Shown here: piece by piece, positions 1 to 9,415 of the stretch | Numbering within the stretch: the first letter of the stretch is position 1 | Layout: each line of letters begins with the position of its first letter | Source of the DNA: Streptomyces triticisoli | Lineage (GTDB): Bacteria; Actinomycetota; Actinomycetes; Streptomycetales; Streptomycetaceae | Direction: 5' to 3' | NCBI RefSeq assembly: GCF_003270085.1 | Contig: NZ_QFDQ01000068.1 | Location: 20,003 to 84,002 of the forward strand | Length of the DNA stretch: 64,000 nt | The notes under the pieces: generated by a model | The model's database searches: none | What the model saw: only the letters and a program-made list of their open reading frames with translations | What the model was told of the DNA's origin: nothing | Translations under genes and position numbers: made by a program

Positions 1-1181
1 GGAAACCGCCTGATCGTCTCCGTGTCCCACCGCACCTCCTGCGGCGGCACCGCGAGCCGCAGCCCGGGAAAACGCTCCACGAGCCGCCCGACGGCCACTT
101 CGAGCTCCGCCATGGCCAAGGGCATCGCGATGCAGCGGTGCCCGCCCCAGCCGAACGTCATGTGCGGGCGGTTCGGCCGGTCGGGGTCGATGACGTGCGG
201 GTCCGGGTAGCGCTCCGGGTCACGGTTGGCGGTCAGGTACGACACATGGACGAAGTCGCCCGCCGGGATGCGCACACCGTCCAGTTCCACGTCCTCGAGG
301 GCCACCCGGGGAATTCCCACCCCCTTGCGGAACGGGATGTGGCGGAGCAACTCGTGCAGCACGTCGGTCAGCGTCCCGGGCCGGCTCCTGAGACGCTCCA
401 TCAGCTCGGGGCGGGTCAGGAGCAGATACACGATGTCGCTGATCTCGCAGGTCGCCGTGTCCTGGCCGCTGAGCGCCAGCGTGAGCGCCATGACCGCCAG
501 TTCCCTGTCGTCGAGCTGCTCCGCACCGTCCCGCGCCGCGGCCATCGCGCTGATGAGGTCCACACCGGGCGAGCTCCGGCGCTGTCCGACGAGTTTGGCG
601 AAGTAGGCCGTCAGATCGGCCTTGGCGCTCGCGGAGGCCTCCTTGTTGTCCGCGTCCACGACGAGCAGCTGGCGCACGGACTCCTGGATGCGGGGCCACT
701 CCTCCCGCTCGATGCCGAGGAGGTCCAGCACGGTGTGCTGGGGAAGCGGGTCGGACAGGTGCTGGACCAGATCCGCCGGCGGGCCCGCCTGCTCCATCTC
801 GTCCAGCAGCTGATCCGCGAGCCGGACGATCCGGTGGCGCATGCTCTCGACCTGCTGCTGGGTGAAGGCCTGCGAGGCCAGGTGGCGGACGCGGCTGCTG
901 TGCGGCGGGTCCATCACATTGATCGATTCGGGCGACACGATGGGCTCGGGCGTCATCCGGGGGTAGTCGTGGCCGATGATGCCCGCCCGGCTGAACCGGT
1001 GATCGGTGGTCACCTGCTTGACGGCGTCGAAGCCGGTGACCAGCCAGGCGTCGGCATCGCCGTAGCGAAGCCGGATCCGTGCGGGGGACTCACGGCGCAT
1101 CAGGTCCGCGAGCGCGGGGTCGAACTCCAGGGCTTCACTGAAATCGAACGGGCAGCTGACCGTCTCGTTCTCACCGGTCAT
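1..1181 (-). CDS. Cytochrome P450, 3' end outside window
   Basis: Heme monooxygenase of the soluble bacterial CYP class; the substrate cannot be told. Reading from ATG at 1181 gives MTGENETVSCPF and continues open to base 1, so the C-terminus is missing. Family landmarks are visible: I-helix SGQDTAT, K-helix ELLRH (ExxR), and the heme loop FGWGGHRCIAMPLA with the ligand Cys. The residue two after the ligand Cys is Ala where Gly is usual. The start overlaps the stop of the upstream DUF1259 gene as TGATG, and a GGAG lies 7 nt before it, so the two genes are translationally coupled. A redox partner is not seen in the window. Confidence 0.93.
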   Translation of the reverse strand, partial: MTGENETVSCPFDFSEALEFDPALADLMRRESPARIRLRYGDADAWLVTGFDAVKQVTTDHRFSRAGIIGHDYPRMTPEPIVSPESINVMDPPHSSRVRHLASQAFTQQQVESMRHRIVRLADQLLDEMEQAGPPADLVQHLSDPLPQHTVLDLLGIEREEWPRIQESVRQLLVVDADNKEASASAKADLTAYFAKLVGQRRSSPGVDLISAMAAARDGAEQLDDRELAVMALTLALSGQDTATCEISDIVYLLLTRPELMERLRSRPGTLTDVLHELLRHIPFRKGVGIPRVALEDVELDGVRIPAGDFVHVSYLTANRDPERYPDPHVIDPDRPNRPHMTFGWGGHRCIAMPLAMAELEVAVGRLVERFPGLRLAVPPQEVRWDTETIRRF

Positions 1182-2179
1182 CAGTCGGCTCCTCCGGGCA
1201 TGGGTACGACGTTGGTGGTGTCCACGGCCTGGCGAAGGGCGTGTGCGAGCCTCACGGCATCGCCGACGGCCCAGTAGTGGACGAAGAACAGGCGCGGTTC
1301 GTCGGTCAGGTTGTGGTGGTGCAGCTCGACGAGTTCGATGCCGCCGCGCCGCAGGGCCGTGAGGGCGGGCTGGACCTCATTGGCGATCATCACCAGGTCA
1401 CCACTGATCGCGGCCCTTCCGCCGCCGAGCGGCTGGAAGCTGACGGCGGTGGTGGCGCCCAGACCCGGAGGCAGGATCACAGAGCCGTCGACCACGGTCT
1501 CACGGCGGACGAAAGTGCACTTGTAGATCTCCTCGTCGGCGAATCCCTTGACACCCATCGCGGCGTCGATCGCGGCGGTGTCCAGGTCGACGCGCGGCGG
1601 AGAAGTGACGGGTACGGGGGGCGGGGTGCCGGTGGAGTCGATCGCGGCGCGCAGACCGCGGGCGATGGCGACGGGGTCGTGGCCGTGGGCGTGCACATGA
1701 ACCCACCAGATGTCCGGCTCGTGGGCGAGCAGGTGCTTGTGGAGGGCGGTCTGCATGATCCCACGCGCCTGCAGGATGTCGACGAAGCGCTGCAGTTCGC
1801 GCTCCGTGACCACGGCGTCGCCCATCAGGAACGTGCTGTGATCGGCGTACCGGACGAAGGACACGTGCGTGCCCAGGGCGAGTGCGGGGTGGATCCGGAT
1901 GCCGTGGGAGTGGACCGTGAGGTCCCGGCGCGGAAAGCCCGTGTGGTACATGAACCGCCTCATGTCACCGGGTCGGCCGAGAACCCTGCCCACGTCCTTC
2001 CAGTCCGCCAGCTTGGTCATCACCGGCTCGACCGGAGCGCGGGTTCCCGGCCCGGCGGACAGGGCGCGGGCACCTGCCGACACCCCGGTGAGCGCGGGTG
2101 CCAGGGCCGCCGCGGCCAGTACGCGGCGCCGGGACGTAGTGAATCGAGAACGGGTTTCGTACTGTAGTTGATCAGCCAT
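1181..2179 (-). CDS. Secreted DUF1259 (LppY/LpqO family) protein
   Basis: Exported protein of unknown biochemical role. A twin-arginine-like signal is visible (TSRRRVLAAAALAPALTG, residues about 15-32). Two related halves follow, the DUF1259 arrangement: the first holds HSHGIRIHPALALGTHVSF and the second VELHHHNLTDEPRLFFVHYW. The many His residues could bind metal (inference). A longer reading to 2317 exists, but 2179 is preferred because AGGAGG lies 8 nt upstream and the signal peptide then starts correctly. Its stop overlaps the start of the downstream P450, so the two probably form one transcript. Confidence 0.88.
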   Translation of the reverse strand: MADQLQYETRSRFTTSRRRVLAAAALAPALTGVSAGARALSAGPGTRAPVEPVMTKLADWKDVGRVLGRPGDMRRFMYHTGFPRRDLTVHSHGIRIHPALALGTHVSFVRYADHSTFLMGDAVVTERELQRFVDILQARGIMQTALHKHLLAHEPDIWWVHVHAHGHDPVAIARGLRAAIDSTGTPPPVPVTSPPRVDLDTAAIDAAMGVKGFADEEIYKCTFVRRETVVDGSVILPPGLGATTAVSFQPLGGGRAAISGDLVMIANEVQPALTALRRGGIELVELHHHNLTDEPRLFFVHYWAVGDAVRLAHALRQAVDTTNVVPMPGGAD

Positions 2180-2352
2180 ACCATATGCCTCCTGGCGCGA
2201 TGGAATCACGGGAGAAAGCGCGGACCCGTGACCCGCTCCGCCACGCCCAGCCAGGTGGGCTAACGGCTCTTCCCCGTCACCTGGACCTTCCCCGCCGCAA
2301 CCGCGCGGGAGTGTCATGAATCAGGTGTGCGGCTCCCCGAAGGAGTCACCTG

Positions 2353-2801
2353 ATGGGTACGACAACGGATCACCGGATCGAGACCTTGGCCAGCGTGTCG
2401 CTTGCCGTGGCCGACGGCAGTGTCCAGGGTGCCGACGTGAAGTCGATGCCGGTGTCGCCGAACGGTCTGTCCCGCGAATTGCTGGAGGAACCGGCCGCGC
2501 TCGCGGCCGAGAAGGTCCGCGGGGAGGGACTGCGGCTGATGGGCGAGGGCGGGCTGCTGCCCGAACTGGCCCAGCACCTGATGCAGGCCGCCCTGGAGGC
2601 GGAGATGGACGAGCACCTGGCCGCCGAGGCCGGCCGGGGCGGCGGGCGCGGGTCCCGCTCGGGCGGCAACATGCGCAACGGCTACCGGGCCAAGAAGGTC
2701 ATGACGGAGGCCGGCGCGGTGACGGTGCAGGTCCCCGGGACCGGCTGGGCACTTTCCGGCCCCGGCTGCTGCCCGGGTACGCCCGCCGCACCGGCGCTGG
2801 A
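2353..2801 (+). pseudogene. IS256-family transposase, N-terminal fragment
   Basis: Residues such as LPELAQHLMQAALEAEMDEH and NMRNGYRAKKVMTEAG are the N-terminal part of IS256 (mutator) transposases. The match continues in another frame as RDRLGTFRPRLLPGYARRTGA, so there is a frameshift near 2733-2740. It then stops abruptly at about 2801, where ISL3 sequence begins. The central catalytic DDE region is absent, so the protein cannot be active. The matching C-terminal part reappears at 3357. Confidence 0.8.
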
Positions 2802-2802
2802 A

Positions 2803-3335
2803 CGAAGGGGGTCAGAAACGCCGCACAGCTCTGCCGCGAGATCAAAGAACTGGGTTGTCCCGGAGGGGAGTTGGCAGTTCAGCGTCATCTGCTGCGCTAC
2901 CGGGCCGGGCGTGGACACGCATCCGTGGCGGGGCCCAAACCTCCGTCGGTCCGCGAGGCCACCTCGTGGATCATGACCCACCCGGAACACTTGCGGGACG
3001 AGGACGCGGACAAGCCGCACCGTCTGCGCGAGCGGGATCCCGAGCCGGACCGGCTCACCCTGTACGTCAGGAGGTTCGCCGCGATGATGACCGGCCACCA
3101 CGGCGACCGTCTCGAGAACTGGATCGCCGACGTCGAACGGAACACCCCGGCCCCGCCGGCGCCCTTCGCCCGCATTTTCCGCCGGGACTTCGACGCCGTC
3201 CGCAACGGGCTGTCCCTGCCCCGTAGTTCCGGTGCCGTGGAGGGTGACATCAACCGGCTGAAGATGCTGAGACGCCAGATGTTCGGCCGGGCCGGACTCG
3301 ATCTCCTTCGCGAACGCGTCCTGCTCGCACGATGA
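2803..3335 (+). pseudogene. ISL3-family transposase, C-terminal fragment
   Basis: One open frame encodes about 178 residues typical of the C-terminal half of ISL3 transposases: WIMTHPEHLRDEDADK, then GAVEGDINRLKMLRRQMFGR, then LDLLRERVLLAR and a stop. The zinc-finger N-terminus and the first catalytic Asp residues are missing. It lies exactly between the two halves of an IS256 gene, so either an ISL3 element inserted and then decayed or the two were joined by deletion. Confidence 0.8.
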
Positions 3336-3356
3336 GCCGGACCACCCGGATCACAA

Positions 3357-3832
3357 GATCGTCGACAGAACGCCGAGGCCGCCCGTGGTCTCAAGTCCGT
3401 CCACACCGCCGTCAACGAGGAAGAGGCCCGGGCGCGTCTCGTCGGCTTCGACGCCACCTGGGGCAAGCGCTACCCCTCGATCACGGGAACCCGGGAGCGG
3501 GCCTGGAGCGAGTTCGTGCCCTTCCTCGGCCTGCCTGACGCCATCCGGCAGGTCGTCCGCACCACCAACGCCATCGAGAGCCTGAACGCCCGCTACCGGC
3601 GCGGGGCCCAGGCCTGCGGGCACTTCCCCAACGAGCAGGCCGCCCTCAAACGCCTCCACCTCGCCGCCCTCGCCCTCGACCCACAGGCCGCGGCCGCCGG
3701 TGCTGGAACAACCGCTGGAAGTCCGCCCTCAGCGAGTTCGACGTCCTCTTCGACGGCCGCCTTGCCGTCGGACGAGTGCGGACCGATCAGCTCACCGACC
3801 AACTCGTAGGCCAAACAGGCGAATCACGCCTG
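3357..3832 (+). pseudogene. IS256-family transposase, C-terminal fragment
   Basis: Reading AARGLKSVHTAVNEEEARAR, then VVRTTNAIESLNARYRR, this is the C-terminal third of IS256 transposases. The last catalytic Glu lies in NAIES. The frame shifts near 3700, where CWNNRWKSALSEFDVLFDGR continues in another frame to GQTGESRLNS and a stop. With the fragment at 2353-2801 it once formed one gene. Confidence 0.78.
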
Positions 3833-3850
3833 AATTCCTGATAGACCCAA

Positions 3851-3891
3851 CTGACACTGCTGCGGTCGGCAGTTGACCGCAGCAGTGTCAG
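3851..3891. terminator. Strong hairpin downstream of lysozyme-like gene
   Basis: A perfect 17-bp inverted repeat (CTGACACTGCTGCGGTC and its complement) with loop GGCAGTT. It lies about 50 bp past the stop of the minus-strand lysozyme-like gene and just after the plus-strand IS256 remnant. It could end transcription from both sides. No clear T-run follows on the minus strand. Confidence 0.6.
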
Positions 3892-3941
3892 GGCATCGCG
3901 GCCCGGGCAACACCGGCCCGCCCCGTGCGGGGTGCGCCGGA

Positions 3942-4469
3942 TCAGTAGGCGGAGTTGACGTTGTCGATGGAACCGTAGCGGTGGGCGGCGTAGTTGGCCG
4001 CTGCGGTGATGTTGGCGACCGGGTCGGTGACGCTGTGGGCGGTGCCGGAGACGTGGTAGGCCTTGAAGGTGGGGTCGATGACCTGGAGGAGGCCCTTGGA
4101 GGGGGTGCCCTTCTTGGCGTTGACGTCCCAGTTGTTCTGGGCGTTGGGGTTGCCGCCGGACTCGCGCATGATGTTGCGCTTGAGGCCCTCGTAGCTGCCG
4201 GGGATGCCCTTGGCCTTCATGACCTTCAGGGACTGCTTGATCCAGCCGTCGAGGTTGTTGGCGTAGCCGGTCTTGCCCTGGTAGGCGGTGCGGCTGTCGT
4301 GGGAGGCGGCCGTGACCACGGAGGAGGCGTTCACCTGCGTCGCTTCGGCGGCCTGTGCGGGCGAGGGCATCAGGGTGAGCGCGGCGGCTGCGGCGCCGGT
4401 GGTGGCGATGCCGGTCAGGGTGAGGGTGCGCAGGCGGGCGAGGCGGCTGGTGCGGGTGGTCGCGGTCAT
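3942..4469 (-). CDS. Secreted transglycosylase (SLT/lysozyme-like fold)
   Basis: About 175 residues. The N-terminus (MTATTRTSRLARLRTLTLTG then an Ala-rich stretch to AQAAEA) is a Sec signal peptide. The mature part has the lysozyme-like motif IMRESGGNPNAQNNWD, where Glu of RESGG is the expected catalytic acid, and SKGLLQVIDPTFKAYH, the usual GLxQ helix. Such proteins cut peptidoglycan strands outside the cell. Start 4469 is chosen because it begins the signal peptide and has GGAG 11-14 nt upstream. It is monocistronic. Confidence 0.88.
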   Translation of the reverse strand: MTATTRTSRLARLRTLTLTGIATTGAAAAALTLMPSPAQAAEATQVNASSVVTAASHDSRTAYQGKTGYANNLDGWIKQSLKVMKAKGIPGSYEGLKRNIMRESGGNPNAQNNWDVNAKKGTPSKGLLQVIDPTFKAYHVSGTAHSVTDPVANITAAANYAAHRYGSIDNVNSAY

Positions 4470-4769
4470 GCGGAAGGAATCTCCAGTGGGGTACGTCGTC
4501 AGGGGTGCCGGCCGCTGTCGGTCGCGGTGGCGTTGGGGCGAGGCCCCGTGCTGCGGGCCTGAGCGCGGATCCGGCGGAGTCCGCCCGGTCGTCCGTCTCG
4601 TGGCTCGAAGCAACGACAGCCATGGTTAGCGGCGGGCGGGATGGAGCGCAAAGGTGTGACGTACTACCCGACTACGGAGAAATATCCGAAATGCTCAAAT
4701 TCGGAACCTTTTGCGCTGCTTGGTGCGGTCGGACCTCTACTACCCGCGGTAGGACGTGATCCGGCTCCT

Positions 4770-5848
4770 ATGGGTGGCATCACATCGACGGGCCCCATCG
4801 AGGCCGCCGTTCGGGCCTCCGCGGGACAGCTGGTGAGTGTGTACGCGCTGGGCACCGTTCTCGCCGCGATTCCGGCTACCGCGATGACGCGCGGTCCGCG
4901 CCGTAAGCCGGTGCTGATCGGCGGGCTGAGCGGCTTCCTCGTCGCCAACACGATCACTGCTCCGGCCCCCTCTCTGGCGGTGGCCCTGGTGGGCCGGCTG
5001 CTCGCGGGGGCCTTCGCGGGGCTGCTGTGGAGCATGCCGGCCGGGTACGTGCGGCACATCGTCGCCCCGCGGTTCGCGGGACGTGCGCCGGCCGTGGCGA
5101 CCGCCGGCACTCCGGTCGCCCTGGCCATCGGTGCACCGGTCGGGTCCTGGCTCGGCAGCGTGACCGACTGGCGCTGGACGTTCGGCGTGATGTCGGTGCT
5201 GTCCGTGATCGTCATCGCCTGGGCGCTGCTGGTCGTCCCGGACGCACCGGGGCAGCCCAAGCAGGCGCGCAAGCCGCTGCTGAAGGTCGCCGCGATCCCC
5301 GGCATGGTGCCGATCCTGGTCACCGTCGTGGCCTGGATGTTCGCCCACAACGTGCTCCACACCTGCATCGGCCCTTACCCGCACGGCTTCGGCATCTCCC
5401 CGGACGTCGACCTGGCGCTGCTGATCTTCGGTGTCCCTCGCCGGCCGGCCTGGTGATCACTGCCGCGGTCGTGGACCGGGCGCTGCGCCGGGTTACCCTG
5501 GGCGCACTGGTGCTGTTCATCGCGGCCGCGGTGCTCCTGAGCACCGGTGAGGTGTCGGGCGTGCCCGCCGTGGTGGGCCTGGTGCTGTGGGGCCTGGGCT
5601 TCGGTGGTGCCGCCACCCAGATGCAGGCCGCGCTGGCCGGGGCCGCCGGCCCGGACACGGATGCGGCCGTGTCGGTGTTCACCGTCGCGTTCGACCTGGC
5701 CATCGCCGTCGGCGGCGTCATCGGCGCCGTCCTCGTCGAAGGCACCGGAGCCGCGGCCCTTCCCGCCGCGATGGGCGCCGCGGCCCTCGTCGCGTTCGGC
5801 GCGGTTGCCTCCTCCCACCGCACCGCATTCCCCGCCGGCCGCCGCTGA
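4770..5848 (+). pseudogene. MFS transporter (DHA1 type), 5'-truncated and frameshifted
   Basis: From about 4782 the protein reads as a DHA1-family drug/sugar exporter (GQLVSVYALGTVLAAIPATA, then LVGRLLAGAFAGLLWSMPAG). The first membrane helix and its start are missing; upstream residues (MERKGVTYYPTTEKYPK) have no transporter character. Near 5430-5445 the frame changes: LALLIFGV ends and AGLVITAAVVDRALRR continues in another frame to FPAGRR and a stop at 5848. The two lesions make function unlikely. Confidence 0.8.
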
Positions 5849-5947
5849 GGCTGAACGAGCCGCCCCGTTTTCCGCCCGTACCCGCCTGGCCGGACACCCC
5901 GGTCAGGCCCCCCGTCGCCCTGCCCGCCCATGAAAGGAAGGCATCTC

Positions 5948-6625
5948 ATGAGCCCCCGCCCCCAGTCCGCCGCCCCCCGCTCCTCCCAGCCGGTCACCAT
6001 CCGCGTCTGGTCGGACTTCGTCTGCCCCTTCTGCCTGCTGGCCGAGACGCCTCTGCGCGAAGCGACCGCCGACCTGGACGTGGACATCCACTGGATGCCC
6101 TTCGAGCTGCGGCCCCACCCGACCCCCACGCTGCGGCCCGAGGACCCCTACCTGCCCACGACGTGGGAGCGCGGCGTCTACCCGATGGCCGAACGTCTCG
6201 GTGTCGACATCACCCTCCCCACCATCTCGCCCCAGCCCTACACGCGCCTGGCTTTCGAGGGCTTCCAGTACGCCGCCGCCCACGGCAAGGGCGACGCGTA
6301 CACCCCCCGCGTGCTGCGGGCCTTCTTCCAGGAGAACCGCGACATCGGCCGGATCGGTGTCCTGAGTGACATCGCCGCCGAACTGGGCCTGGACGCCGCC
6401 GGCTTCACCGCCGCCCTGGAGCAGGGCACCTTCACCCGGGCCCACCAGGAGGCGTTGCGCGAGGCCGCGGCACACCGCATCACCGTCGTCCCCACCCTGA
6501 TCATCGACGGGCACACCCGCATCGAGGGCGTCCCCGACCCCGCACGCATCCGCAAGGCCGTGCTGGACGCACAGGCCCACAGCACCGACGCGCAGGGACC
6601 GACCTGCGGCATCGACGGCTGCTGA
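5948..6625 (+). CDS. DsbA/FrnE-family thioredoxin-fold oxidoreductase
   Basis: About 225 residues. After a Pro/Ser-rich leader comes VRVWSDFVCPFCLLAETPL-like sequence (seen as IRVWSDFVCPFCLLAETPL), giving the CPFC redox motif near residue 27. The thioredoxin-fold cis-Pro is in VVPTLIIDG. This is the DsbA/FrnE group of cytoplasmic disulfide oxidoreductases or isomerases. A Cys pair near the C-terminus (TCGIDGC) is an extra. ATG at 5930 is possible, but 5948 has AAGGAAGG 5 nt upstream. A strong hairpin follows at 6641. Confidence 0.92.
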   Translation: MSPRPQSAAPRSSQPVTIRVWSDFVCPFCLLAETPLREATADLDVDIHWMPFELRPHPTPTLRPEDPYLPTTWERGVYPMAERLGVDITLPTISPQPYTRLAFEGFQYAAAHGKGDAYTPRVLRAFFQENRDIGRIGVLSDIAAELGLDAAGFTAALEQGTFTRAHQEALREAAAHRITVVPTLIIDGHTRIEGVPDPARIRKAVLDAQAHSTDAQGPTCGIDGC

Positions 6626-6640
6626 CAAGCCGGCCCGGAC

Positions 6641-6676
6641 CGTGGGGGCACACGGTGCGCATCGTGTGCCCCCACG
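6641..6676 (+). terminator. Terminator after DsbA-family gene
   Basis: A perfect 14-bp stem (CGTGGGGGCACACG with CGTGTGCCCCCACG) and an 8-nt loop, starting 16 bp after the DsbA-family stop codon. There is no U-run, as is common in Streptomyces. Confidence 0.7.
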
Positions 6677-7077
6677 CCGCACGCCCGGCGGGCCACCGCC
6701 GCTACGCCGCCTGCGCGGTGGGCGGACGGCCGGCCTTCCGGGACCATCCGGGAACTGCCCAGCGGACACCCAAACCCTCCTGGCGCACCGCACCCGGGTC
6801 GAACAGCGGCTGGCCGTCCACTGACCAGCCCCGCCCGGCAGGAAAGGAACGCCTGGGTGCGGTGACTGCGGCACCGGCCGCGCCCGGGCCCCTGGGGGGA
6901 GAGCCCCTTCGGCAGCAGTCCCAGTCCCTCTGTCCTGGTCGCCCGGGCGCGCGCCCTGAACCGACTGACCGCCCCCACCCGCACTCGCACCGGACCCCGG
7001 CGGAGGCCTGGCCGGCACATCCGCGGCCGTCCAGGCACCGCTGACGGATGTGCGGAACGAACCACCGCACCGCGGGC
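6677..7077. other. No supported gene
   Basis: Frames are open because of the base composition. None shows recognisable motifs, a convincing start or conservation-like structure. Confidence 0.5.
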
Positions 7078-7401
7078 CTGCACCGCCTACGGCACCTTCG
7101 TCTCGGTGATCGGCTCGGCGGCACCGCCGGTCCGACGGGCGCGACCGTCATGCTGACGCTCACCCTGTCCACCCTCGGCCTGCCGATGGAGGACGTGGGC
7201 CTGCTGCTCGCCGTCGACCCGATCCCGGGCATGATACGTACCGTCGGCAACGTCGCGGGCCAGGCCCTCGTCCCGGTGCTCGTCTCCGCCTACGCGGAGA
7301 TCCTGGACCGGACGAAGTACGACAACGCCTCGGCCTCCCCGGCCGGCCACGTGCAGAGCGTCTACGACGAGCCGCAGCCGGCCGCCCCGGTGTCCGCCTG
7401 A
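7078..7401 (+). pseudogene. Dicarboxylate/amino acid:cation symporter, C-terminal remnant
   Basis: GTFVSVIGSA in one frame and then GATVMLTLTLSTLGLPMEDV and AVDPIPGMIRTVGNVAGQ in another match the last part of GltP/DctA sodium or proton symporters (HP2 hairpin and TM8). The normal aspartate motif NxxxD is altered, with VAGQ where the family has N..GD-type residues. The N-terminal two thirds are missing and there is a frameshift near 7120. It cannot transport. Confidence 0.65.
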
Positions 7402-7429
7402 CGCCCGTCTCGTTCCGGGCACACGACCT

Positions 7430-7464
7430 CCCCGCCCTGCCGGCCGACAGTCGGCAGGGCGGGG
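7430..7464 (+). terminator. Hairpin after symporter remnant
   Basis: A perfect 13-bp stem CCCCGCCCTGCCG with its complement and a 9-nt loop, 29 bp after the remnant's stop codon. It is probably the original terminator of the lost gene. Confidence 0.6.
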
Positions 7465-7791
7465 CGCGTCCAGGAACGGGTTGCGGGTGCGGGCCGGCGC
7501 TGACCGCGCCGACAGGCGGTGGCAGGTGGTTCGCTGCCCGGCGCCTTGACAGCTCATCTCATTGGGCCAGTTCGGTGGACATGGTGCAGGAGGCGGCCCC
7601 GGGATCGCCGAACGCGCCGTCCGGGTGGACCAGTTGCAATGATGGAGGCGACGGCCGGGGAGAGGATGCGGCCGAGGACAACCACGAGCATGACCGCGTA
7701 GGGGGTTGTCTGTTTCGCCGTGGGCTCCTCGGGAAGCGTGGTGACCTCGCCGAGTCCGAGACAGGAGTACACGGCGACCGCGACGCCGTCA

Positions 7792-7925
7792 TCGCCGATT
7801 TCACCCTGCGCGGGAACTCGGGCGTTGTCGAAGGCCATGTCGACCGGATCAAGATGCTCAAGCGCCGGATGTTCGGCCGTACCGGCTTCGAGTTGCTGCG
7901 CAAGCGGGCCCTGCCGGCCCGCTGA
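7792..7925 (+). pseudogene. ISL3-family transposase, extreme C-terminus
   Basis: The residues GVVEGHVDRIKMLKRRMFGR, then FELLRKRALPAR and a stop, are the C-terminal signature of ISL3 transposases, close to the fragment ending at 3335. Upstream sequence back to 7465 is not transposase-like in this frame. Confidence 0.75.
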
Positions 7926-7969
7926 GCGTGCCGGCCCACTGGGCTGTGCTCGACGCGAGAAGCAGCCCG

Positions 7970-8320
7970 ATGGACCCTCGCACACCCCGCGTGCGGCGCA
8001 AGCCGACCGCCGCCCGGATCGCAGCACTCGAGTCCGAACGCGCCGTCACTCTCCCCGACCCGTACCGGCAGTTCCTTCTGCACATCGGTGGATCCGGAGC
8101 AGGGCCCTTGCACGGCCTCGAGGCTCTGGAGAACTGCACTCTGCTCGTCATGCAGCCGGGCTCGGCGCCGGGTACGCCACGCGGCTTCGACGAGGCGAGC
8201 GGCGCGGAGGAAGGAGATCTCTTCCCGCACATCATCGAGACGGGCTGCACGGACGTGTGTCTTCTGGCTCTCACCGGCTCCCTCACAATGGCCCGGGGCC
8301 TGGACAGCCGAGCGCCGGAA
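7970..8320 (+). pseudogene. SUKH (SMI1/KNR4) family protein, fragment
   Basis: From ATG 7970, RIAALESERAVTLPDPYRQF then GGSGAGPLHGLEAL is the N-terminal pattern of SMI1/KNR4 (SUKH) proteins, used as immunity proteins and stress adaptors. A second match, TGCTDVCLLALTGSLT, fits the middle of the fold. After about 8320 the frame becomes low-complexity with no family match, so the C-terminus is lost. Family assignment is by eye. Confidence 0.5.
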
Positions 8321-8437
8321 CTCACCTCGCCACGACTTTGCGGCCACCCGGACCGGCCGGGCCGAGGCCAAGCACTGGCCTGGATCCGGCGCCGGCCCCG
8401 ATCGGCCTCGGCCCCGATCCTGCCGAATGCCTGCGCG

Positions 8438-8884
8438 TCACCGGACCTGTCCGGGCACCGGCCGGGCGGAGCTCCTGGTGCCGCCGCGGCGGACCAGGCC
8501 CGACAGGGCCAGGGCTCCCGGTCCGAAGAAGACCAGCAGCAAGAAGCCCCAGCAGAACAAGGCCGGGGACAGGCCGCCGTTCTGCAGCGGGAAGAGCCCG
8601 TCCTTCTGGTGCTCGGTGAAGTAGGCGAAGGCCATGATTCCCGAGCTGAGGAATGCCGCGCTGCGTGTCGCGACTCCGAGGAGGACAAGAGCGCCACAGA
8701 CCAGCTCGATCACCCCTGCGTACCAGAACGGCCAGTCACCCGTGGGGCTGCTCCGCCGGCCCAGTACCCCGAAGACCGTGGCGGCACCCTCGCTGGTGAA
8801 CAGCAGACCAAGGACGATACGGAACAAGCCCAGAACGAGAGGCTGGTGGCTCGACAGCCGGTCGCCCAGGCGAACGGTGCTCAT
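8438..8884 (-). CDS. DoxX-family membrane protein
   Basis: 148 residues with four hydrophobic segments (FRIVLGLLFTSEGAATVFGV; AGVIELVCGALVLLGVATRS; FLSSGIMAFAYFTEH; FCWGFLLLVFFGPGALAL). This is the DoxX layout, including Glu in the first helix and FxxH near helix 3. DoxX proteins sit in the membrane and have been tied to quinone, thiosulfate and thiol-redox functions; the exact role here is unknown. Start 8884 has GAGGAG about 10 nt upstream. It is the first of three intact DoxX genes within 5.4 kb. Confidence 0.88.
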   Translation of the reverse strand: MSTVRLGDRLSSHQPLVLGLFRIVLGLLFTSEGAATVFGVLGRRSSPTGDWPFWYAGVIELVCGALVLLGVATRSAAFLSSGIMAFAYFTEHQKDGLFPLQNGGLSPALFCWGFLLLVFFGPGALALSGLVRRGGTRSSARPVPGQVR

Positions 8885-9129
8885 CGGTGTGTACTCCTCG
8901 AATCGGTCGGTGCGCCGTAGGGGTGAGGGCCAACGGGAGAGGCCCTCCGCCCTTCTCTACGCGCGCGCCGGGCGGGCGGTTCAGCGGAACCCCGCCCGTC
9001 GGCGGCGAGGACGCCGTTGAAGGGGCAACCAGTGCCGCACTCCATGCCTGGCGCACATCCGGTGACGATCGCCGAGCAGCGCCCGTGCACGCCGGACAGG
9101 ACCGGGCTCGCTCCGCCTCGGCGGACACC

Positions 9130-9415
9130 ATCGGTGTGGTGGTCGGGCCGCGAGGACAGTCTCGTACTCGGCGGGACTGCGGTAGCCGAGGCTGCTGTGC
9201 AGCCTCCGCAAGTCGTACCGGCTTTCGATCCACTCAAGGACCGCGGTGTGGGCGGCTGCCCGACTGGGCACGGCCGGACGACGGCCGTGGCAGGCGGCCC
9301 GCAATGCGTCGGCGACCGGTTCGGTCCGCAGGTGGACGGCGGTGGCCCAGCCGGCCACGCGGCGGGAAGCGATGTCGATGACGGTGGTCGGGTACAGCCG
9401 GTCCTCCTCGGTCGG
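9130..9415 (-). pseudogene. IS3-family transposase OrfB, C-terminal fragment
   Basis: EEDRLYPTTVIDIASRRVAG, then AVLEWIESRYDLRRLHSSLG and YRSPAEYE, are the integrase-core end of IS3 OrfB. The segment between ALRAACHGR and AVLEW is shorter than in the family, so there is an internal deletion. Glu of the DDE triad should lie in the missing or damaged part. It directly abuts an IS110 fragment upstream. Confidence 0.75.

Noticed and set aside
1..2179. P450 as part of an antibiotic gene cluster
   Set aside because: No PKS, NRPS, terpene or tailoring genes follow inside the window; the other side lies beyond base 1.
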